NCBI GenBank assembly: GCA_029887795.1
Contig: JARXPE010000004.1
Coordinates: 1 to 62,954, forward strand
Source of the DNA: Thermoproteota archaeon
Lineage (GTDB): Archaea > Thermoproteota > Methanomethylicia > Methanomethylicales > Methanomethylicaceae
Length of the DNA stretch: 62,954 nucleotides
Reading direction: 5' to 3'
Shown in pieces: positions 15,944 through 23,330 of the stretch. The notes beneath the pieces were generated by a model. That model did not search any database, was not told the DNA's origin, and was given only the letters and a program-made list of their open reading frames with translations. A program made the translations under genes and the position numbers. Within the stretch, counting starts at the first letter, position 1; each line of letters begins with the position of its first letter.

Positions 15944-16423
15944 ATGAAAAAATTAGTAGTGTTTTACTCAAGAACCGGGACTACAAGTCTTGTTGCCCAA
16001 AAAATTGCGGAGAAGATCAATGGGGATCTTGAAGAGATAAAGGATGCTAAAAATCGAGCAGGAATTATTGGATTTCTGCGTTCTGGATACGAAGGTGCGC
16101 GCCGAAAGCTTACGATAATCGCCGAAACTAAGTATGACCCAGCCCAGTACGATCTTATTGTTATAGGAACCCCTGTTTGGGCGGGAAACATGTCTTCCCC
16201 GATTAGAACCTACATTGTTAAAAATAGGGAAAAGTTCAACAAGGTAGCATTCTTCTGTACGCTTTCCATGAAGGATGCACCAAAAATCTTCCAAGATATG
16301 AGCGAAACCTGTCAGAAAGAACCTGTCGCCACCGCCATGTTTAGGCGAAAAGAGGTAATAGGCAACGAATTTGCCAATAAACTGAACGATTTTGTGTCAA
16401 AAATAGAGGCGATGGGAAATTAA
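15944..16423 (+). CDS. Flavodoxin-family protein
   Basis: The 159-residue protein has the flavodoxin fold pattern. The N-terminal strand and FMN-phosphate loop read VVFYSRTGTTSLVAQ, the second-strand region is DLIVIGTPVWAGNMSSPIRTYI, and the third is VAFFCTLSM. The SRTGTT loop and the PVWAG aromatic segment are FMN contacts. It could be an electron carrier or an NAD(P)H-dependent FMN reductase-type protein. A TGCTTAAATTG box at about 15910 precedes the ATG by about 30 bases. It converges on the cysteine-cluster gene with a 4-base overlap. Confidence 0.85.
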   Translation: MKKLVVFYSRTGTTSLVAQKIAEKINGDLEEIKDAKNRAGIIGFLRSGYEGARRKLTIIAETKYDPAQYDLIVIGTPVWAGNMSSPIRTYIVKNREKFNKVAFFCTLSMKDAPKIFQDMSETCQKEPVATAMFRRKEVIGNEFANKLNDFVSKIEAMGN

Positions 16424-16866
16424 CAGGTACATTCATTGGTATATAAATATGAGAGTGCCACAATTTCTTTCCAATTCGGCGTGGTGCCGCTTCCCAGACC
16501 GGGGCATTGGTCATCGTATGTTATGAAGTAGGTTGAACCTTCATATTTAATTCTTACAGCACTTTTAGGAATTTTCACCTTTAGGGCAATTAGATCCTCC
16601 TCAGAGATTGCAAAGAAAGGGTAAACCCTACAGATCTTGGGTCTTTTTTCATATACCATGCATATGTTACCATCCAAGAAACAACAAACAGGCACGTCAT
16701 CTTTAACAACTTTCTTTGTGGTGCGCCACTTGATGTCAACATTTTCGCCGAAGTTTTGAATTTCTTCATTGGTCAGTGAAACATCAAAGGAGCAGCACTT
16801 CGCACACCTTATGCATTGGAATTTTGTCGACGTAGATGCAAAACACATGCGCATATTTCTAACCAT
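16420..16866 (-). CDS. YkgJ-type CxxCxxCC cysteine-cluster protein
   Basis: The protein has the zinc- or iron-binding cluster of the YkgJ/UPF0153 family: CIRCAKCC near the N-terminus, then PVCCFLDGNICMVYEKRPKI with CRVYPF, and near the C-terminus the DDQCPG motif. Family members are small metal-binding proteins of unknown function. The open frame extends to 16953, but ATG 16866 (or 16854) lies just before the first cluster, and the added 29 residues are hydrophobic and overlap the tRNA-Gly promoter. I prefer 16866, about 148 residues. Confidence 0.78.
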   Translation of the reverse strand: MVRNMRMCFASTSTKFQCIRCAKCCSFDVSLTNEEIQNFGENVDIKWRTTKKVVKDDVPVCCFLDGNICMVYEKRPKICRVYPFFAISEEDLIALKVKIPKSAVRIKYEGSTYFITYDDQCPGLGSGTTPNWKEIVALSYLYTNECTC

Positions 16867-16924
16867 ACAATTAGAGTAAATGGAAATAAAGAATAAAAGC
16901 TCTTGGTTTACGGAGATCGTTAAG

Positions 16925-16933
16925 TATTTAAAA
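16925..16933 (+). promoter_or_regulatory. Box A for tRNA-Gly
   Basis: TATTTAAAA lies 24-32 bases upstream of the tRNA-Gly 5-prime end at 16957, the standard archaeal box A distance. Confidence 0.65.
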
Positions 16934-16956
16934 GCACGAGGTCCTCTAACCATTGA

Positions 16957-17052
16957 GCGGCCGTAGTCTAGCGTGGTCTAGGACGTCGGCCTTCCATGGA
17001 TAAGATCCGGAGAGCGCCGAGGACCCGGGTTCAAATCCCGGCGGCCGCACCA
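16957..17052 (+). tRNA. tRNA-Gly (TCC) with an 18-nt intron
   Basis: The acceptor pair GCGGCCG/CGGCCGC, the T arm CCGGG-TTCAAAT-CCCGG and an encoded CCA (17050-17052) define the gene. The unspliced body is 93 nt. The anticodon stem TCGGC/GCCGA (16986-16990, 17016-17020) encloses 25 bases instead of 7. Removing 18 bases after position 37 (16997-17014) leaves loop CTTCCAC with anticodon TCC. Within the intron GGAT pairs with ATCC around AAG, and UUCC of the anticodon loop pairs with GGAG, so a bulge-helix-bulge-like structure forms. Anticodon TTC (Glu) is excluded by the resulting loop register and the Gly-type acceptor. Confidence 0.88.
16997..17014 (+). other. tRNA-Gly intron, canonical position 37/38
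   Basis: Eighteen bases beginning TGGATAAG and ending GGAGAG interrupt the anticodon loop after position 37. The inner hairpin GGAT-AAG-ATCC and the anticodon-intron pairing support removal by the archaeal splicing endonuclease. Exact cut sites are inferred from the fold. Confidence 0.75.
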
Positions 17053-17264
17053 ATGTAGTGCTTTGCACATTATTTAATTTTGAAACATGTAATGTAAGTC
17101 AATTTGTGGAAAAATCGACTAAATTTTTACGGAGATGGCTATTAAAAAGATACTTGTAAACTTTCCACGCATAAAAGGTGTGGGCTTACTTGAGGTGTAG
17201 TAACGCATAAAAAGTCATAAAAAATAATTTTTTAGGACTGTTTGATTTGCCTCATTCATTAGGA

Positions 17265-18539
17265 TTATTTAGCGCGAAACGCGTTAAAGCCCGCATAATT
17301 TGCATCAGAGCCTAACATCTCCTCAATGCGTATCAGTTGGTTGTATTTGGCGACGCGTTCACCCCTAGCGGGGGCGCCTGTTTTTATCTTTCCAGTGCCT
17401 AGCGCCACTGCGAGGTCTGCAATATAGTGGTCCTCTGTCTCCCCAGACCTATGGCTGACTACTACCCCATATTTATTTTCAAAAGCGTATTTGGCAACAT
17501 CAATAGCCTCTGTTAGAGTTCCGATCTGGTTGACCTTGAGGAGTATGGCGTTTGCGGCACCCATTTCCACGCCTTTACGGAACCTCTTGATGTTAGTCAC
17601 GAATATGTCATCACCGACAATCTGAACCTTTTTGCCCAGTTTTTTAGTTATATCCACAAAGGATTCGTAGTCCTCCTCGTGGAATGGATCCTCCAAGAGG
17701 ATTATGGAGAAATCTGAGATCAATTCAGAGTAAAAGTCGATAAGTTCTCCGGGAGAGAGCTCCTTACCATCAATAAGGTACGAGCGCTCGCTGTAAAAAC
17801 TTGATGCTGCAGCATCCATAGCAAGTCTTACTTCCTTTTTCGAATAACCAGCCTCTTCTATAGAGATATCAATTGTGTCTAGAGCGTCCCTTGTGCAGGA
17901 TATTGGGGGGGCAAATCCGCCTTCGTCGCCTATATTTACTGAAAAGGGACCGTATCTCTTCCTTAGGCGTTTCTTCAGTTGCATGTAAATCTCACAACCC
18001 GCCCTTATAGCATCCTTGATAGAGTCAAACCCGCCAGGGACTATCATGAACTCCTGTATTGATAGATTACTACCAGCGTGTTTTCCACCGTTTATAATAT
18101 TCATTAGGGGGACGGGGAGTAGTGATGCGGACTGATTCAAGTATTTAAAGAGAGGAAGACCGGCGGTGCAGGCTGCTGCCTTGGCAACGGCGAGCGATAC
18201 GGCTAAGATCGCGTTTGCACCGAGCTTGGACTTGTTCTCGGTGCCATCAATTGAGATCATCTTCTCGTCTATTTCCTTAAGATTGCGCGAGTCCATCCCT
18301 ACGATCGCAGGACCGATCACTTCATTAATGTTGTGGCATGCCTTAAGGACGCCTTTTCCCATGAACCTCTTGTCACCGTCCCTGAGTTCAAGAGCCTCAT
18401 GCGTCCCCGTAGATGCCCCCGAAGGGACTGAGGCTCTTCCAAAGCCGCTACCAGTGAAGACGTCTGCCTCGACTGTCGGATTCCCGCGGGAGTCAATTAT
18501 CTCTCTGGCAAGGACTTTTTTTATTGTGAAGTCGGCCAT
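17265..18539 (-). CDS. eno: Enolase
   Basis: Phosphopyruvate hydratase interconverts 2-phosphoglycerate and phosphoenolpyruvate in glycolysis and gluconeogenesis. The 424-residue protein shows the N-terminal AREIIDSRGNPTVEADV, the flexible loop SGASTGTHEALELRD, the metal ligand region MAMDAAAS, LLEDPFHEEDYE, the catalytic-lysine segment AILLKVNQIGTLTE and the signature VVSHRSGETEDHYIADLAV with ATGTGKIK-type context after it. Length is standard. It follows the nicotinate phosphoribosyltransferase gene with a 6-base gap, so both are likely one transcript. The downstream gap holds only AT-rich sequence up to tRNA-Gly. Confidence 0.96.
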   Translation of the reverse strand: MADFTIKKVLAREIIDSRGNPTVEADVFTGSGFGRASVPSGASTGTHEALELRDGDKRFMGKGVLKACHNINEVIGPAIVGMDSRNLKEIDEKMISIDGTENKSKLGANAILAVSLAVAKAAACTAGLPLFKYLNQSASLLPVPLMNIINGGKHAGSNLSIQEFMIVPGGFDSIKDAIRAGCEIYMQLKKRLRKRYGPFSVNIGDEGGFAPPISCTRDALDTIDISIEEAGYSKKEVRLAMDAAASSFYSERSYLIDGKELSPGELIDFYSELISDFSIILLEDPFHEEDYESFVDITKKLGKKVQIVGDDIFVTNIKRFRKGVEMGAANAILLKVNQIGTLTEAIDVAKYAFENKYGVVVSHRSGETEDHYIADLAVALGTGKIKTGAPARGERVAKYNQLIRIEEMLGSDANYAGFNAFRAK

Positions 18540-18545
18540 AACAAA

Positions 18546-19736
18546 TCACTCCAACTCGTAGTGCTCGAGTTGTTTGAGAACGTAGTCCCTTATGAGCTTG
18601 GGGGGTTTCAGTTCTCCGACGACCTTGCCATTCTCAATGTATTTTTCCAAAATTGGAAAGGTTTTGACGCCGCATGACGGACAATTCGGCGGATCTGAGT
18701 TGAATGGTGTGACCTGCCAGGTGTAGCACCTTTCGCAGCGCCATGCTTGCTTCCTTCCACTGAATTTTCCCCTCTTGGAAAGGGGCTTTCCCTCCACCTC
18801 AACTATGTCCATAGAGAAGTCTATGGTAGGGGCGTTGGATACGGATGTTCCTACGCCGAAACCATCGACAGGACCCTCTGCCAGTTTCTTCACAGAGTTT
18901 TCGTCTAACCCACCTGAGACGTAGATCTTGACGTGTTTGAAGCCGCGAATGTCTAATTCCCATCGCACCTCTCTCACGATTTCTAGAAAGTCGCCGCGCC
19001 TAGATCCTGGTGTGTCCAAACGGACTCCGCTTAGGCGGTCTCGAAGGGTATCAGCCGCGAGTATGGACTCAAACTTCTCGTCGTAGAGGGTATCAACCAA
19101 TGCGATCCGGGGTACTGATGGCTCGATCACTTCATCAAATGCCTTCCAAGCTGAGACCTGATCCCCAAAAATGAGTATCAAAGGGTGGGGCATTGTGCCC
19201 GAAGGTGTGATCCCGATAAGTTTTGCGCCGAGAACTCCTGAGACTCCGTCAAACCCCCCGATGTATGCTGCTCGGTCGAGCATTGGTGCGAGGGCGGGAT
19301 GCATTCGCCTAATGCCAAATGCAAATACTTCCTTTCCTTTGGCAGCCTTCTTCACCCTGGCCGCAGCAGTGGCGACGCCGGAGGCCTGGCAGAGCAGTCC
19401 TACAGTGGCAGTCTCCACACTTATGAAGGAGCCATAAAGACCACCAATTGACATCTGTGGAACCCTAAAGCCGTTGATGTCCTTGGTGGGGAATATTGTC
19501 CCCTCTGGCATCGCATAAAGGTCAACAGGCATACCTTCGTAGAGGGCGACAACCTCCTCGAGACCACAGAATACCCCCCATCGCCAGTTTTCCGGCAGTT
19601 TTCCGACGGTAACCTCCGCCACGACTCTTTTGTCCAACCCTTTGCTCTCAATAATCTTCTTAGTTCTAAGATAATATATGTCAGAAGTCTGACCAGACCT
19701 AATCTCTTCGTCGGTAGCAACATGAAAATGGCGCAT
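18546..19736 (-). CDS. pncB: Nicotinate phosphoribosyltransferase with C-terminal zinc ribbon
   Basis: The enzyme couples nicotinate with PRPP in NAD salvage. Family motifs include DIYYLRTKKIIE near the N-terminus, SVETATVGLLCQASG, FGIRRMHPALAPMLDRAAYI, GTMPHPLILIFGD, VDTLYDEKFES, GVRLDTPGSRRGD and SGGLDE followed by DGFGVGTSVS, the phosphate-binding end of the barrel. At the C-terminus four Cys residues (CERC ... CPSC) form a zinc ribbon often seen in archaeal members. The frame opens at GTG 19745; ATG 19736 fits better, 396 residues. A TTATATTTAAGG box at 19769-19780 lies about 33 bases upstream, and enolase follows directly. Confidence 0.92.
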   Translation of the reverse strand: MRHFHVATDEEIRSGQTSDIYYLRTKKIIESKGLDKRVVAEVTVGKLPENWRWGVFCGLEEVVALYEGMPVDLYAMPEGTIFPTKDINGFRVPQMSIGGLYGSFISVETATVGLLCQASGVATAAARVKKAAKGKEVFAFGIRRMHPALAPMLDRAAYIGGFDGVSGVLGAKLIGITPSGTMPHPLILIFGDQVSAWKAFDEVIEPSVPRIALVDTLYDEKFESILAADTLRDRLSGVRLDTPGSRRGDFLEIVREVRWELDIRGFKHVKIYVSGGLDENSVKKLAEGPVDGFGVGTSVSNAPTIDFSMDIVEVEGKPLSKRGKFSGRKQAWRCERCYTWQVTPFNSDPPNCPSCGVKTFPILEKYIENGKVVGELKPPKLIRDYVLKQLEHYELE

Positions 19737-19768
19737 TGTGACCACTTGTGAAGAATTATCTCAGCGCC

Positions 19769-19780
19769 CTTAAATATAAT
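19769..19780 (-). promoter_or_regulatory. TATA box of the pncB-eno transcript
   Basis: On the gene strand TTATATTTAAGG lies 33-44 bases upstream of ATG 19736, so the transcript would have a very short leader. The remaining bases up to 19942 are AT-rich and hold no gene. Confidence 0.6.
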
Positions 19781-19942
19781 TCTTGAGCTGTAGTCACAAA
19801 TAAGACTGAATGTTAGTTCCTAATCGGGTACTAATTTCGCATACTACTTCATTTAGTCATTTTTATTCTGGTTCTAGTATTGAAAGAGTTTATTTCAGTG
19901 CAGTTTAGGGTTTTGCTCATAATTTTTAAATTGTGTTGAAAT

Positions 19943-22900
19943 TTAGTATTCGTCTATGGAGAGTTGTTTTGAAGTTCTCTTGGATTTTATGAGTGACCAT
20001 TCCTCCTTGGAGACTGTCCCGCCGACCTGCTCTTTTATCAGTCTGGCGGTCTCGTAGCCTATTTGTGGGACCTTTATGAGGTCTGAGGGGGACGCTGCGC
20101 GGAGATCCTCCAATGTCCTGAAACCTGCTGAGTAGAGAGCCCTCGCTCTAACTCTCCCAACGCCCCTGAGCGAGACTAATGGGAGTAGTTCCTCCTTGAC
20201 ACCGTTTTCTATGCGCAGGTAAAGGTTCCTGAGAGGTCCTATGGACTCGGTAAAACCAAAGAGTCTCGCGAGCTCGTGTGTCGAGTGAATCAACCACCTC
20301 GCTGATTCGACGAAGGAGTAAATGTCGCCAGAGCCAACATCAAACCTCTCCACGATGCTGTCCTCAGGGGACTCCTCAATCCAGTCCTTCAGCAGCAGGG
20401 CGGTCTTTACCTCCTCCAAGAGTGACTCGTATTCAGGGTCGTCCTCGTCAGAGACCTCAAAGAGGAATAGATCGGAGTTCGATTCGATGAATGAGGACAA
20501 AGGCTCGATCTCCCTCTTTCTGATATAGAGTTTGGGCATGTCAGGGGTGTGGCATATGAGTGTCAAGTAGCTTATTGGGGGCAAACCCGACCTGCGGAGC
20601 TTTAGGGCATCCCTTATTATCACGGCAGAGACCGGATCAATGTAAAGCTCCGCAACCCGCATGCCGAACCTAGTAGGGATGATTTGGTGGTTCTTATATT
20701 CTACAAGACCTTCTTTTGTGAGCATCTCGAGAGACTCAGCAACCTTCTTCTTGAAGGAATGGAGGCCGTATTGGTGGGCGAAGAGCGTCCTGCCGAAGAA
20801 CTCAAAGAGGTCTTCTTCACTATGTGCTAACCCCGTGGTAATGGTTGCGAGGGTGTGGGACCTGAGTGAGGATGCCGCCCCAAGTTTGGACCAGATCTTC
20901 TCAGGCTCGGATAGGACGTACTCCTCTAAAAGGAAGTCGCGCTCAGCCTCACTCCTCGCCAACAGTATTGCCTCGCCCTCCTTGTCGTACTTGGGCCTTC
21001 CAGCCCTTCCAGCCATCTGCTTCTCCTCGAGAATGGGGATGTTTGTTTGACCGTAGCCAGGCTCGAACCGCCTGTACTCATAGATGAGGACGCGCCTGGC
21101 GGGGAGGTTGACTCCCGCTGAGTTATGTACGGAGAAAGAACCTGTATAACTGGAATCCCCATCTACTTCCAAATTATAAACTAGCCCTTTATAGTCAGTT
21201 TGTCTAATTCTTTTTACGACCATATAGTAATTATCATCGTCTATAAAGTTTATGTTGTAATTTCTGTTGCCTTTTAGGGTGAGAGGGCGATTCAGTATCA
21301 GTCTCCCAAAACTTGCTAGTTGTTTTCCTGAGAGCTTAACTTCATAAAGATCATGCTTGCCCACAATGGCATGGCTCTTATCAGATCGTCTTGTTTTCGA
21401 AATTGATGGCATAAATCCGAGCTTTACCAAAATTGCGAATAACTGTTTAGCTAGGAGGGGTGAAATAGTTGAATAACTAACACATGGCGTCGAACGGTCA
21501 TTATCCTTATAGATCCAACCGTCCCCCATCCACATACCACGAACCAAAGGAATGAGTTTCTCCTTTGGTAAAAGGAGAAAATAATCAGGCAGGTGTTTAT
21601 TAAATGCGCTATCCCCAAAGAGCTCACGAAGTTTTGATGCCAATTGTTTGGAACAGGCCCTTATGATTCTTCTGTTCCTCTCAAAGTCTTTGATCGCGCA
21701 CCTCAACCCTAATGAGCTTAATACGTCAACAATATTTTTTGTTAAACTTTCCTCCTTTGAATTGAGGGCAAACATGATGGCGCCGTTCTTCCCGCAATAT
21801 CCCTCGGCTACAAACAGACCAAATAATTCAAGATACTTTTCTGTCATCGGGATCTTGTCGGTTTTTATCCTTGTCCAGTGTTTACCCACGATACCAAACT
21901 GATTGGCCAATAATCCGGGAGGCGGCAGGTCTATGAATTCTAGGCTAAATTCGGTCTTTATTCGCGGGAATATGACCAAATCCCCCTTCTTGAGATACCT
22001 TGCCTCTACCCATTCTGGTTTTGTGTATTCCCACCAGTGGATGTTATGAGTACGATTATGTATGGAGCGGCGGCGCCTTTTTGCACGAAGCACCTTGTGT
22101 TCAGGTGTCATCCTCATAGGGAACTGACCATAAGTGCTTATCTCCAATAATTTGCCGGCGTAGGGTCTCTGGATTTTAGCGAATACTGTTTTAAATTGAC
22201 CGTTGTGAGTCAGAACTTTATCCCCTGGACTCAGTTCTTCAATTTTTTTTGGACCCCCCTCACAAAATATCTCCTCGTCCCCGGGAAGACATAGGGTAGG
22301 GGTGGCGCATATGCACTTTATTAAAAAAGACCTGAACGCTTCCTCAATCGCCTTCCTCTGCTCGTATGTCAGACCGGCGTGGTGGAATGCAACGCCATGC
22401 GAGACAGCCCTAGAGAGCATGTCGGAGATCCTAGTGCGCTCACCCATTCTAAGTATAGCGGAGGAGAGCTCCAAGAGGTGCTTCTCTTCCTTTCTCTTTA
22501 GAAGGCGCCTGACATGTTCTGAGAGGCGCTTGGCCAGTGAAACAGCAGAGAGCCTGCTGCCGGTGAATATGAGCATCTGGCCGCCCGATTTGATCACATC
22601 CAAGGTGAGGAGGGTGACGGGATCTTTATCTGGTCCGTCGATCCGTACGACGCTACCATCCTTGAAGAAGACCGAGTCGCGGAAGCACACGCCCTCCTTT
22701 AGGGGGACAGGCCTCCAGTCGCTGGTGACAAGCAGCGCATCCAGCCACTCCGCGATCTCGGCGGCGTTCTTTATGGTCGCGCTGAGGGCGAGGAATTGTG
22801 CTTTAGGGTTGGTGATTCTGAGGGCGGTGAGCAGAGCCTCAAGCGTCGGGCCCCTTGACGGCTCACCCAAGAGGTGAACTTCGTCGGCGACGATTAAGGA

Positions 22901-23317
22901 GATCTTATCGATCCATTGTGGTCTGTGCCTTATTATCGAGTCAGCCTTTTCGTTTGTTGCGATTATTAGGTCGTATTTCGCGAGGGAGGGATCCACGGTG
23001 TCAAAGTCCCCCGTAGAGAGTGCCACTTTTATCCCTAGATCCTCAAGTAGTCTGAATTCTTCGTACTTCTCGCTGGCCAAAGCCTTTAGCGGGACTAAGT
23101 AGAGAACCTTACCCTGCCTTTCCATAATGTGCTTTATTGCGCAGAGTTCAGCAACGAGGGTTTTTCCAGAAGCGGTCGGGACTGAGAGTACCAGGTTTTT
23201 ACCTTCCAGAACCCCTGCTCTAATTGCCTCTTCTTGTGGAGGGTAGAGTTCCTGTATGCCCGTCTTCAGTAACGCTTTTTTAGCGGCATCAGGTATTGGG
23301 AGATCCTCAACCCTAAT
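19943..23317 (-). CDS. hel308: Hel308 DNA helicase, intein-containing, apparent ATT start
   Basis: This is the archaeal Ski2-family helicase that unwinds stalled forks. Upstream of the first ATG (23125) the frame continues and encodes IRVEDLPIPDA, ELYPPQEEAI and the Walker A segment PTASGKTLVAE, all conserved in Hel308, so the protein must start near 23317. No ATG, GTG or TTG is in frame there; ATT at 23317, 8 bases after GGAGGG, is the best start. Other motifs: DEVHLLGEPSRGPTLE, LSATIKNAAE, HHAGLTYEQR and QMAGRAGRPKYD, then the winged-helix and helix-hairpin-helix ratchet region. Total 1124 residues, of which 390 are intein, leaving a 734-residue helicase. MCM ends 13 bases upstream, so the genes are probably co-transcribed. 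Confidence 0.92.
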   Translation of the reverse strand: MRVEDLPIPDAAKKALLKTGIQELYPPQEEAIRAGVLEGKNLVLSVPTASGKTLVAELCAIKHIMERQGKVLYLVPLKALASEKYEEFRLLEDLGIKVALSTGDFDTVDPSLAKYDLIIATNEKADSIIRHRPQWIDKISLIVADEVHLLGEPSRGPTLEALLTALRITNPKAQFLALSATIKNAAEIAEWLDALLVTSDWRPVPLKEGVCFRDSVFFKDGSVVRIDGPDKDPVTLLTLDVIKSGGQMLIFTGSRLSAVSLAKRLSEHVRRLLKRKEEKHLLELSSAILRMGERTRISDMLSRAVSHGVAFHHAGLTYEQRKAIEEAFRSFLIKCICATPTLCLPGDEEIFCEGGPKKIEELSPGDKVLTHNGQFKTVFAKIQRPYAGKLLEISTYGQFPMRMTPEHKVLRAKRRRRSIHNRTHNIHWWEYTKPEWVEARYLKKGDLVIFPRIKTEFSLEFIDLPPPGLLANQFGIVGKHWTRIKTDKIPMTEKYLELFGLFVAEGYCGKNGAIMFALNSKEESLTKNIVDVLSSLGLRCAIKDFERNRRIIRACSKQLASKLRELFGDSAFNKHLPDYFLLLPKEKLIPLVRGMWMGDGWIYKDNDRSTPCVSYSTISPLLAKQLFAILVKLGFMPSISKTRRSDKSHAIVGKHDLYEVKLSGKQLASFGRLILNRPLTLKGNRNYNINFIDDDNYYMVVKRIRQTDYKGLVYNLEVDGDSSYTGSFSVHNSAGVNLPARRVLIYEYRRFEPGYGQTNIPILEEKQMAGRAGRPKYDKEGEAILLARSEAERDFLLEEYVLSEPEKIWSKLGAASSLRSHTLATITTGLAHSEEDLFEFFGRTLFAHQYGLHSFKKKVAESLEMLTKEGLVEYKNHQIIPTRFGMRVAELYIDPVSAVIIRDALKLRRSGLPPISYLTLICHTPDMPKLYIRKREIEPLSSFIESNSDLFLFEVSDEDDPEYESLLEEVKTALLLKDWIEESPEDSIVERFDVGSGDIYSFVESARWLIHSTHELARLFGFTESIGPLRNLYLRIENGVKEELLPLVSLRGVGRVRARALYSAGFRTLEDLRAASPSDLIKVPQIGYETARLIKEQVGGTVSKEEWSLIKSKRTSKQLSIDEY
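21122..22291 (-). mobile_element. Intein with LAGLIDADG homing endonuclease in Hel308
   Basis: A 390-residue insertion splits the helicase motif ATPTL/SAGVNLPARR. It begins CLPGDEEIF (Cys1, 22289-22291) and ends with SFSVHN followed by Ser, the His-Asn/Ser+1 junction of class 1 inteins. Block B is MTPEHKVLRA. Two dodecapeptides, ELFGLFVAEGYCG and VRGMWMGDGWIY, each keep an acidic residue, so a LAGLIDADG endonuclease is present and may be active. Removing it rejoins ATPTLSAGVNLPA exactly, an insertion in the conserved motif IV/V region typical of homing targets. Inteins in Ski2-type helicases are known; whether this site has been described I cannot check. Confidence 0.93.
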
Positions 23318-23330
23318 TTTCGGCCCTCCG

